Assembly: GCA_963662175.1 (NCBI GenBank)
Contig: OY759219.1
Location: 46,368,675 to 46,432,674 of the forward strand
Direction: 5' to 3'
DNA: 64,000 nucleotides
Source of the DNA: Aradus depressus
Taxonomy: Eukaryota; Arthropoda; Insecta; Hemiptera; Aradidae
Part shown: positions 46,893-58,800 of the stretch, in pieces
Numbering within the stretch: position 1 is the first letter of the stretch
Layout: each line of letters starts with the position of its first letter
Notes under the pieces: model-generated
What the model was told of the DNA's origin: nothing
What the model saw: the letters and a program-made list of their open reading frames with translations, nothing else
The model's database searches: none
Made by a program: the position numbers and the translations under genes

Positions 46893-49800
46893 TAAATAAA
46901 TTATAATTTAAATTATTAAGTATTTCATATTCATAGAGAAAAGAAGTCAAATACAATTAAAACGTGAAATTAGGATGTACAGAAGTTACCAGTGAGTAGT
47001 GATGGAGTTGTGAAGAACGGAGTAGCCTCGGGCAGAGACGAGGGTGAACAGGAGCCAGGGAACCAACTGAAACATAGTGAAGCCTGTAGTACACGTCTTA
47101 TAGCGAAGAGAAGGAATCTTCAATGAAATAAAAATTACAGTTAATATAATACAACTATATTAAACAACGATTGTTTACGGTGATCATCACAAGACTAAGG
47201 ACTTGGACATAGGAAACTGACACATTCCTACCTACTTCTTGGACTTGAACAGCCGACATGCTCCTGCAACCAAGACTATACAGAGCTCACAGTACAACAT
47301 TTACCGACGGACTGCACAAACTACACCACATTAAGAAACAAATACAAACTACCGACTGACATGAAAAAACTACTTCAAACACCCACCGACGAATACAACG
47401 AACTCATCCAGTTCCTTCAAGACGCAAAATTCTACGAGGACATGTAGACGCAATGACCCTGAAGTCGATGCGACGTTAAATAAAAACTAAGAAAAAAACA
47501 ATTATTTTGTAATTAGTTATTATAATAAATAAAGTAATATAAATAAATTAGTTATTATAATAAAAAAAGTAATATAAATAAATTAGTTATTATAATAAAT
47601 AAAGTAATATAAATAAATTAGTTATTATAATAAATAAAGTAATATAAATAAATTAGTTATTATAATAAAAAAAGTAATTTTTAATTAGTTTTCATTAATA
47701 TTTATAATATTATTTCACCAAATGAAATAATGACTTAGATAGTGATTATAAATTAAATTGAACAATAAAGGATATTTTGTTTGGTAACTTCTTAGTTCTT
47801 GATCACATTTTTCTTTTAATTTTTTTTACTGAAGAATGTGGAGTGACCAAACCGTCTAACTCTAAGGTAAGATGGAGGGTTGGCAGCCCTGCTCAAATGT
47901 TCTTATGAAACCCACCTAAAGGAACGACAGGAGATTCACAAAATAATGTTTCAGAGTTGAAGCTGTTAAAAAATTTTATTAAGAAAATAAAATATTAAGA
48001 AACTATTTTTAAAAAAAAAGTTCAAACCCGGGAATACATTTGTTAAAAAGAACAAATAACGGAGGTTGGAGGCTTCTTTTAAATTAATATTGCCCAAGGC
48101 CCTTGGCTTTAGCCACTCCCGCCCCTCTCAACGCCTCACGAGGCGTAACCAAACTATATAATCTGTTTCTGACCAATAATGACAAATTCGCTCTTAAGGC
48201 GGAAATTAGGATTAAAAAAAAATTACCCATTGGTTCGATTTTTCTGATATTTTAACTTACTTATATAAGGGGGGGGAGCCACAAGAAAATTCATAAAGTA
48301 ATACACATAGCAGCTTGGATATTTATATTTGAATTTTGTTATGCTCTTGGATTAAATTTATTATTTAAGAAATTTATTTTCGTTTTGTCGTATGAAAATA
48401 ATCACATTAAGAATATCTTCTGTATTCTTTTCTTTTTTTTTCATTGTGAATAGGGCTGTTTGCGCTGTACCAAATAAAGGTTTTTCTCTAGGAATATCTT
48501 CAACATTTTGTTATATCAGTCGGAATTTCATTATCAGGTTGCTCTTTTAAATAAATGAATGTTGGAATGTTGAATGGCTTGACGTCACGACTAGGTCGGG
48601 TGGAGGGGGAAGATCCACTTATCGTATTACCTTCTATACTCGGCGACACGAAATAAGGCGGGTAGGTGAAAATGCGGCATTTTCAATTAGTGCTTTACCA
48701 CCCACACGGTTGGGTGCTAACTTCACATTGGTAGGAAAGGGCTAAGGCTGGGTGTAGGCAACAGCGCATCTCACAGCGTTGTCAGATATGGTGCTTTGGA
48801 GGCCCCCTTTCCTCTATCCCTGGTTCCAAGTGTGGCAACAGCGCATCTCACAGCGTTGTCAGATATGGTGCTTTGGAGGCCCCCTTTCCTCCATCCCTGG
48901 TTCCAAGTGTGGCAACAGCGCATCTCACAGCGTTGTCAGATATGGTGCTTTGGGGGCCCCCTTTCCTCCATCCCTGGTTCCAAGTGTGGCAACATGGCAT
49001 ATTTCCCGAACGGCCATATTTCGTGTCGCAGGGTATAGTCTACATACGTTGACGGGAACAAACTCATGGTGTCAAATTATTGAAGGTCAATGCACTATTT
49101 TCTATAAATGCAAGAAAGTAAAAATAAACAAATGAAAACATACTCGTATATAGCTGTGTAACATATTTAGAATCTAATTAGAAGAGAGACGTACCATCTC
49201 TAATTGATCGACTTTCGATCATTAGCGGATCAGAGATCTGAGATCTACCATGGATCATTAACTGATCAACATGGCAGCTCATACACGAGCACACTTCTCT
49301 CTAATTAATATATCTACTATAAGTTTCACTGTCATACAGTTCGTAGCACAGCTTTCAATATCGACCATTGTTTTATATAAACGATCCGCTGATGAACATA
49401 GAGCGAGTTATACTTATAGTGTTCTCGTATATTGATTTACGAACTATACCGCTTGGGCTTTGCTAATCCTTCCAGCAAGAGACTCCTCTAAACCCTTCAA
49501 TACAAAATCCTTCCTATCCTAGCCAATGCTTTTTTCTTTAGTTTTCAACGGAAGTATGAGAACGGTTTTGTTGTCCGTCTCAATAACGTTGAATTAATTG
49601 CTTACGTCTTTTCAAAGTAAAGTGGTAGGTAGTGGGTAATCAATATTAGGTATAAGACAATTTTATTTACATTTTTTTGTATTAAATGCTATTTATACGT
49701 TTTCCGATCTAGAGAAATTTATAAAACTTTTCCAAAATCATAGAAACGTAAAAAGAGCATTTGGTTTTGTCTTAGGAGTAAAGATTCAGTACAATATAAC

Positions 49801-52800
49801 CAAAATGAACTTTCCTTTCAAGGTAATGTTTGATGTTTCATGCCGGCTAGTATACATTGTAAGGTAAGTAGGTACATCTCATTTGCTTATTGTGAATTGC
49901 TTTAATGCAAAAAAAGCTGTTTTTAAATAGGTAATTAAATGAGAATTTGCGAACATTAAGTGTGATGGGACTTGGTTAATAAAATATAAAAAAATATAAA
50001 CACAATAAAAGTTATAATCGGAACATCTACAAATATAAATTATAATCAAATTTAAATTAATTCAACATTTTGAAGTATATATTTATAATTATGTTTTGTT
50101 TATTGAAGTGAAACTTTTTTAGCAAGACTAGTGAATCGGAATGTCCTCGACATAAAAAATCAAACATGGAACGCTAAGGATAGGGGGATGAGAAGCGCAT
50201 GCGTCCAAGTCAACTACGCGTTCAGGTCAGTGTCGATGCATCAGCTGTTGTGTGCTACGTGTTTGTACACGCTTTATGCGTTAAAATAATACGTTTGATT
50301 ATTAATTTATTACGTTTAGTTTTATTCTGAGTTAGTGTTAAGTAGTTAAAAATGTCAAAAACTTCAACGGAACTTTATTAACCTAAAATTTACCTACTTT
50401 AAAATGGTTAATACTTCTAATAAAAATCAAATAAAATGTATATATATATATTTTTTTATTAATTTGTTTATTTAATGCGCATGGTTAATGAAGACAAAAC
50501 GAGTTTTAACGTGGGCTTAGGTGGGTGAGGCAAACCTGCTTTTTTTATTCCATTAGATGACAATTTTCCGTATGTTGTTTATTATTTTATTTTATTATTA
50601 TTTACATTATTTTTTTAGTTATTATTTATTTTTTATTCTATTTTATTTTTTTTCAAGAATTTGTTTATAATTATACATTTATTTTTTTAAAAATCTATAT
50701 TAATAAAGCTGAAACGGGGTTTGTTTGTTTGTATGTTTGTTCCAGCATCACGCCCGAACCGCTGGACGGATCTTCATGAAACTTCACATGTACCATTCTT
50801 TTGAGCCCGATTGAATAATAGGCTATGTGGCGTCCCAAAATTTTGAACGGGAGGGGGGGTTGTAAGGGGGGCCTAAGTATAAATATAGTGCTAACTCATT
50901 AACTAATGGGCGAATTGTCATGAAATTTCACAGGTAGTCTTTTTAAAATCCAAACAGGAAAAAAAGGTGTGTGGCGTCCCAAAGTTTTGATCGGGAGGGG
51001 GGGTTGTAAGGGGGGCCTAAGTATATAAATAGTATAAACGGACCGCGAACGGGTGAACATGGGGATCGCCCGCCTCCTGGTCCTGATGTCTACGGTGCAG
51101 GAGGTGGCCGAGGCCAAGGTCAGGATGGCGAAGGAAATCGTGGGGAGTCTGACCGAGACGGTGGCGACAACAATTGCCGCCGGCTTAGCCGGCCTCCCCC
51201 AGCGGCCCCTTCCAGTAGGAACAGAGGCTCCCCCCCTCCCCCACCAGTACAGGACTCTGCCGGAAGAGGGACCAGAAAGACAGGGGAAGAAGAAGAAGAG
51301 AGGAGCAGTGATACAGACGCCAAGAAGTACTACCGCTCCTCCCTCTCCCGTACCTAGTCCAGAAGCGAGCGGTACGAAGACCGAGTTTCCTCCTCCCATC
51401 CCAAGGCCCCCACCGCCCCCCCCATTCGTATCCAGTGGAGGGTTGGAGATTGACGGGACCCCTCTCCCGCCCTCTCCCCCCCCGCCCCCTATCACTGATG
51501 CCGAATACCCGAGCCCGGCGGCTTGGACACAGGTGGTTAGGAAGAAGAAGAAGAAGTCGGCCGCCCCTGCAGCAGCACCAACAGCAGCGGCGACAACCCA
51601 CCCGGGACGAAGACCGCTCCCCCCCACCAAGAGGAAAGAGGACGTCCTCAGACAGCTCGCTACGGCCGGGGAGGGCCAAAACCGCCCTAAGGCCTTCATG
51701 GCCGTGGTAGAGCTGTCCAATAAAAAGGACACGCGCCCGCTGACGGCCGCAATGGACCAGGTGACCCCGGGAGAGCTTGGGATCACCATGTTAAACAGTA
51801 GGCCCGCCAGGAGAGGGGGGATCCTCTTGGAGGTGTCTTCGGCCGAGGAACTCGCGACGCTAACCGCCAGCGCCCGACTCCAAGAGTTGGGTCTGAGGGC
51901 GGAGGCGCTGCACAGGAGAAGACCGCGCTTAGCGGTCTTCGATGTGCCTGCGGGTTGGTCGGCCGAGGACCTCTCCAGGAGATTCCAAGTCCAGCGCCCC
52001 ACACTCTCCCCCATAGTCCCTATATATAAAAAGGGCCCCCCCGGCAGACCAACGGTGCGCTGGGTAGTTGAAACGACCCCTGCGACCCGAAGAGACCTCA
52101 TCACCACCGGCAGGATCACCCTAGGGTGGTATACTTGTGCTGTGCGGGACTGCCTGGACGTCACCAGGTGTGGAAGATGCCATGGATTTGGCCACCCGGA
52201 GAAACGGTGCCCAAGTAAGGAGAAGGTGTGTGCTTGGTGCTCCGCTACAGGGCACGACAGCGCCAGCTGCAAGAGGAAGGCGTTGCCGCCAAAATGTTGT
52301 AACTGCGGCAGCGGGAAACCGGGTGCGATCCACAGCGCCGATAGCGCTACATGCCCGTCATATATCCGAGCGCTCGAGAAGTTGGCCTCGCGTACGGACT
52401 ATGGCGAGTAGAGATGCGGAGCACACGGGTTTCCACGTTGTCCAGCACAACATGCATAGGCGTAAGAGAGTGGCGGATGAGTTGCGAGCACTGGTGTACG
52501 CTGAGTCCGTTCAACTCCTGGCTCTACAGGAGCCCCATTGTATAAGAAATCGCGTGGCAGGCTTCGGTATTGGCCACAGAATAATAACTGGCGCACGGAA
52601 CAACGAACGGCCTATGGCCGCAATCGTTGTGACCGGCCCCCAAGTGGATGTGATGGCGCTCCCCCATCTGTCCACCAGCCATATTGCTGTGGCCTGCATC
52701 AGGCACGCCAACGTCGATTGTTATGTGATCAGCGGATATTTCCCTCCGTCTGAGAGCATAGACCTACAATTGGGCCTCTTGGACCACGTGTTGGATGAGC

Positions 52801-55800
52801 TGGCGGGACGCCAAGTCATAGTTATGGCGGACGCCAACGCCTGGTCTGTCTCCTGGGGATCGGTTCGCACCGACCGCCGGGGCGACAGACTAATGGAGTT
52901 GATCGCCCGCCATCACCTGTGCATAGTCAACGACCAACATTCTCCGCCCACTTTTCGTAGTGCCAATGGAGAATCGCATATCGATGTCACGTTGGTTTCT
53001 GGAGAACTATACAGGGCTGTCAGTGGCTGGGGAGTCCGAGGGGTTACGTCTAGTGACCACGAAGTCCTAGACGTGAGGCTCTTTGACGCGCAGCTAACGG
53101 CAGTCAGGTCTAGGGATCCTCGCTTTGCAACTCGCAAAGCGATACCGGAAGCCTTCGTGGCCGCCGCTGCTGCCTACTCCTGTGACGAAGAATGGGAAGG
53201 TCTCAGGGGTTCCGACCCGGTCGACCAGATTGAGGAGGGTGCCGACAGACTCAGTAGTATTCTGCTGAGGGCTGCCGACGAGACCATCCCCAGGAAGGTC
53301 GACCGATTGAGGAAAGTCCCCTGGTGGAGCGAAGACCTCACCCTCGCCAAAAGGGCCGTTTATCGTGCCAGGAGGCGGTACCAGCGGTGCCGAGATCAGC
53401 TCCATCGGGTTATTCGCAGGGAAGAGTACCGGCAGCTCAGCGAGGCCTACGGTCGGAGCATCGAAGCCGCCAAGATAACAAGCTGGAGAAGGTTCGTAGA
53501 GGACGAGTCCAGCAAAAACCCATGGGGGATTCCCTATCGGATCGCCACTGGGAGGTTCAAGACGGTCGCCCCGGTGGCCTCAATCAGGAATGGCATCCAG
53601 CATGCCTTGTCCCTGGAGGAGGCCAGCGGGATGTACCTACGCCAAGCCTTCCCGGAGGATGACCCGGCAGGGGATACACCCATCCAACATAACATCAGGT
53701 GTGCTGCCCGTGACTTGCCGGACACGGAGGATGCCCCCGATTGGGATGAACTGGATCTGACCCTGGTGATTGGGAGGCAGAAGTGTGGCGGCGCCCCTGG
53801 GAGCGATCTCATGGACGCGGCCATGATCAAGAAAGCCTACCCGGTCATTAAGACAGATCTACTCTACCTGTACAATGCCTGCCTGGGACGAGGCCACTTC
53901 CCGAGTGCTTGGAAACGTGCCTTGGTGTGCACGTTTGTCAAGCCTGGGGATAGGGACCTTTCCTTGGCAAGCAGCTACAGACCGATCAGTCTTCTGTCTC
54001 TGTTCGGTAAGATACTGGAAGGACTCGTCCTTGACAGGATCCGCACCCAAGTATACGCCTTCGTATCCCCTAGACAGTATGGTTGCTTGAGGGGTAGGTC
54101 AACCGAGGACGCGTTGATAACGCTGAGGTCGGATGTTGAAGGGAACAGAAGCAAATATGCCCTCTGTATCTTCTTCGACATCGCGGCGGCGTTTGACTGC
54201 GCCTGGTGGCCTGCCATCCTCACACAACTGCGTGCTATGGGACCGCCAAGGAATATATTTGGGCTGATATCCAGTTTCCTCGACGGCCGTTCTGCGACTG
54301 TAAGTCAGCTGTATGCCAGCACATCAGTGAACATCACTAGAGGATGCCCCCAGGGCTCGGTCTTAGGACCAACACTCTGGAACATACTCCTTGATGGACT
54401 GCTCCGTGAACTCGAGAATCATGAATATAAGGCCATAGCCTATGTTGACGATCTCGTAATCACGGTGCACGCTGATAACCGGGCAGCTCTGACCCGCACA
54501 GCCCAAACCGCCATCGACTTCGTCGACAGCTGGTGCTGCGCCAATAAGCTGGCCCTCTCACCAAGCAAGACTATGGCTCTGCTAATGAGAGGGAAAACCA
54601 ACGCCCGCCACCCCTTCTCCTTGGGGATCCGAGGGATGCGCGTTGAATTCCCGGAGACGGTCACATACCTAGGTGTGAGGCTGGGTCCGGGCTTCAGGGC
54701 GACTCCCCACGCTGTTGCCATCAAAGAAAGGACAAATGCTACTTTCAACGCTCTGAGCTGCCTAGCTCGCGCAACATGGGGCCTCAAGTACTCAGCGTGT
54801 AGAACAATCTACACGGGGGTGTTCGAGGCTGTGGCTCGATACGCTGCTGCAGGATGGTGGTTACGTCCCACCAAGCAGCAGAGAACGAGACTACTGCAGG
54901 CCCAAAGAGCTGCCCTCCTGAGAGTCACAAAGGCCTATCGTACTGTCTCCACTGCAGCGCTACAGGTGCTGGCAGGAGCTCCGCCCATAGACTTGGTCTT
55001 GGACGGGGCGGTCGCCTCGTACTACTGTAGACGCAATCTGCCCCTGAGAACAGATATAGATGAGCCCTTGCGCCTCGTCCTGGAGGGCGAGCTACGTGGA
55101 CAGAACAGACCAGAGCGTTGCAAGGACATAGTCCAAGACTGGATAATGGACAGGTGGCAACAACGATGGTCGCACTCCTCCGACGGGCGAACGACATTCA
55201 CGTATCTACCTGACGTCCGGGTCCGCCTGCGCTCCACTTGGGTACAACCCGATCACTGGACTTCTCAGGTACTTTCAGGTCACGGTGACTTCAACTCCAA
55301 ACTCTTCTTCTTCAAGAGGAAGGATAGCCCGAACTGTTCGTGTGGCGGCATAGAGACTGCAGAACATGTGGTCCTCGATTGTCCCCTGTACGACAGGTCT
55401 AGGGTGGAGTTGATCCGCGCGACAGGATCGTACCTGGGATTGACCCTGCCGGAGTTGATAACGGAGTCGAACTATCCGGCGTTCGGCCGGTTTATCACCT
55501 CCTGGCGGGAACAGAAAAAGGCCCTTTGACCCGGCGCCGGGGGCGATTGACGGGCCGGGCCCGAGTCCTACCCCCGGCGACCGCGATGTAGAAGCAGCCC
55601 CACTCCACCGATCTCGAGCTCTCTCGGCGCCACCAGGCAGCCGCATCTTAAGGGGGCCCGGGAGCGCCAGTCTGTCCCGTAAGGGACCAAAGGCTGTCGC
55701 CCCCGGACACCCACAGCAACAGTAAATAAAACTATACTATATATATATATGTACTTCCTCCTTCCCCGACGATAAGCGGGCCGGGTGATTTACCGGCGCA

Positions 55801-55804
55801 CCCG

Positions 55805-55868
<64 letters not shown>

Positions 55869-58800
55869 AGATAAAAAAAAAAAAGCCAAACAGGAAAAAA
55901 AGGTGTGTGGCGTCCCAAAGTTTTGAACGGGAGGGGGGGTTGTGGGGGGGCCTAAGTATAAATATAGAGCTAATTCTTTAATGGTTGGTCGGATTGTCAC
56001 GAAATTTCACATGGAGTATTCCTGAAGGCCAAATAGAAAAATAAGGTGTGTGGCGTCCCAAAGTTTTGAAGGGGAGGGGGGGTTGTGGGGGGGCCTAAGT
56101 ATAAATATAGAGCTAACTCATTAACTAATGAGCGAATCGTCATGAAATTTCACATGTAGTATTTTTAAAAGCCAAATAGCAAAAAAAGGTGTGTGGCGTC
56201 CCAAAGTTTTGAACGGGAGGGGGGGTTGTAAGGGGGGCCTAAGTATAAATATAGAGCTAATTCTTTAACGGTTGTCGGATTGTCACAAAATTTCACATGG
56301 AGTATTCCTGAAGGCCAAATAGAAAAATAAGGTGTGTGGCGTCCCAAAGTTTTGAACGGGAGGGGGGGATGTGGGGGGGCCTAAGTATAAATATAGAGCT
56401 AACTCATTAACTAATGGGCGAATCGTGATGAAATTTCACATGTAATATTCCTAAAGGTCAAATAGAAATATTAGGTGTGTGACGGCCCAAAATTTTGAAC
56501 AGGAAGGAGGGTTGTGGGGGGGGGCTAAATATACATATAGAGTTAGCTCATTAACGGTTGGTCGTATTGTCACGAAATTTCGCATATATTATTCCTGAAG
56601 GCCAGATAGAAAAATAAGGTGTGTGGCGTCCCGAAGTTTTGAACGGGTGGCGGGTTGAGGGGGGGGGGGGGACTAAGTATAAATATAGAGCTAGCTCATT
56701 AACGGTTGATCGTATTGTCATGAATCGGATTGTCATGAATTTCACATGTAGTAGTAGTAGTAACTATGTATTCGCTGTGGGGTTCACTGTTGCAAGACAT
56801 TTACTAGCTGTGATGTCCAGCGTTCCTAATATCATACTAGCTGTGGGGTCCGCTGTTGCAAGGCACTTACTAGCTGTAGTGCTCAGCCCCAGCGTTCCTA
56901 ACTATGTACTGGCTGTGGGGTTCGCTGTTGCAAGGCACCTACAAGACATTTACTAGCTGTGATGCCCAGCGTTCCTAATTACGTACTAGCTGTGGGGTCT
57001 GCTGTTGCAAGGCGCTAGCAGTGTGGCCCAGCGTATTTAACTACGTAGGTACTAGCTGTGGGGTCCACCGTTGCAAAACTCATACTAGCTGTGATGCCCT
57101 GTGGTTCTAACTACATACTATCTGTGGGGTCCGCAGTTGCAAGGCACCTACTACCTGTACGTTCCTAAAAACGTACTAACTGTGGGGTCCGTCGTTGCAA
57201 AAGCATACTAGCTGTGATGCCCAGGGTTCCTAATATCGTACTAGCTGTGGGGTCCGTTGTTGCAAGGCATTTACTAGCTGTAGTGCCCAGCGTTCCTAAC
57301 TATGTACTAGCTGTGAAGTTCGCTGTTGCAAAGCACTTACTAACTGTAATGCCCAGCGTATTTAACTACATACTAGCTGTGGGGTCCGCTGTTGCAAGGC
57401 GCTAGCAGTGTGGCCCAGCGTATTTAACTACGTAGGTACTAGCTGTTGGGTCCACCGTTGCAAAACTCATACTAGCTGTGATGCCCTGTGGTTCTAACTA
57501 CATACTATCTGTGGGGTCCGCAGTTGCAAGGCACCTACTACCTGTAGGGCCCAGCGTTCCTAAAAACGTACTAGCTGTGGGGTCCGTCGTTGCAAAAGCA
57601 TACTAGCTGTGATGCCCAGGATTCCTAATATCGTACTAGCTGTGGGGTCCGTTGTTGCAAGGCATTTACTAGCTGTAGTGCCCAGCGTTCCTAACTATGT
57701 ACTAGCTGTGAAGTTCGCTGTTGCAAAGCACTTACTAACTGTAATGCCCAGCGTATTTAACTACGTACTAGCTGTGGGGTCCGCTGTAGCAAGGCACTTA
57801 ATAGCTGTGATGTCCAGCGTTCCTAACTTCGTACTAGCTGTGGGGTCCGCTGTTGCGAGGCACATACTAGCTGTGGTGACCAGCGTTCCTAACTACGTAC
57901 TAGCTGTGGGGTCCGTTGTTGCAAGGCATTTACTAGCTGTAGTGCCCAGCGTTCCTAACTATGTACTAGCTGTGAAGTTCGCTGTTGCAAAGCACTTACT
58001 AACTGTAATGCCCAGCGTATTTAACTACATACTAGCTGTGGGGTCCGCTGTTGCAAGGCACTTAATAGCTGTGATGCCCAGCGTTCCTAACTTCGTACTA
58101 GCTGTGGGGTCCGCTGTTGCGAGGCACATACTAGCTGTGGTGACTAGCGTTCCTAACTACATACTAGCTGTTGGGTCCGCCGTCGCAAGGCACATACTAG
58201 CTATGATGCCCAGCATTCCCAACTACGTACTAGCTGTGGTCACAAACGTTCTTAAGTACGCACTGACTATGACGTCCAGCGATGCTAAGTATTTACTAGG
58301 TGTGGCTTCCGCCGTTGAAAGGCGCATACTAGCTGTGGTGCCCAGGAGTCCTAAAAACTTACTAGCGTTACAACAGCTGAAGGACTATAAGCCTTATTCC
58401 GCATGAATAATTGAAAATTATAACATCATGAATGTACTGTCGAGGAACTGAATAGCGTTATAGAAGATATTGGGACAAAAATCAAAGTTCCCCGGGCAAC
58501 GCCGGGTATTACTGCTAGTACTTCATATTTATAATGAATTAAAAATTACACAAATATAAACCAGACTATCAGTAGCTGAGGGAGTTGAACCCGACAGACG
58601 GTCAGATGACCATTGTCTAATCTTTTCTTTTTCTGTTCATTGTATATTTTTTATTCTAAATAAACATTTTCATCTATCTACCAACATACAGACTCGTATA
58701 TGTGCTAAATCATACACTCTAGTTACATAAAGGACCTGTCAACCAATCGAATAGCTTACTAGCTAGGGGACGTGATTGGTCCGGAATGGGCGGCTCACAT

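Larger units (their letters stand above)
51030..55870 (+). mobile_element. R1-clade non-LTR retrotransposon, apparently full-length coding region
   Basis: Two overlapping ORFs (51059-52411 and 52401-55529), a 3' UTR of about 270 bases rich in GC, and a poly(A) run of about 55 (55806-55861). Base composition is far richer in GC than its surroundings. The 5' boundary is unclear: repeat-unit sequence is recognisable to about 51030. To the right, unit sequence resumes at ccaaacaggaaaaaaaggtg. A target duplication is not resolved because the flanks are repeats. Confidence 0.9.
50694..58518 (+). mobile_element. Helitron (rolling-circle transposon), non-autonomous, with nested LINE
   Basis: 5' end TCTATATTAATAAAGCTG after host A; 3' end CTAG before host T; a GC hairpin (CCCGG-GCAACG-CCGGG, 58491-58506) lies 8 bases before the CTAG. 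These are the diagnostic Helitron features. No Rep/helicase gene is present. The interior is two repeat arrays: a roughly 150-bp unit (gtgtggcgtcccaaagtttt...ggggggcctaagtataaata...catgaaatttcacatgtagt) at 50790-51030 and 55890-56740, and 66-bp units at 56740-58370. The R1-like LINE splits the first array. A 681-bp relative with the same ends is at 63056-63736. Confidence 0.9.

Noticed and set aside
50899..52272. 457-codon open frame on the - strand
   Set aside because: It is antisense to the LINE ORF1, has no recognisable domain, and arises from the GC-rich codon bias of ORF1.
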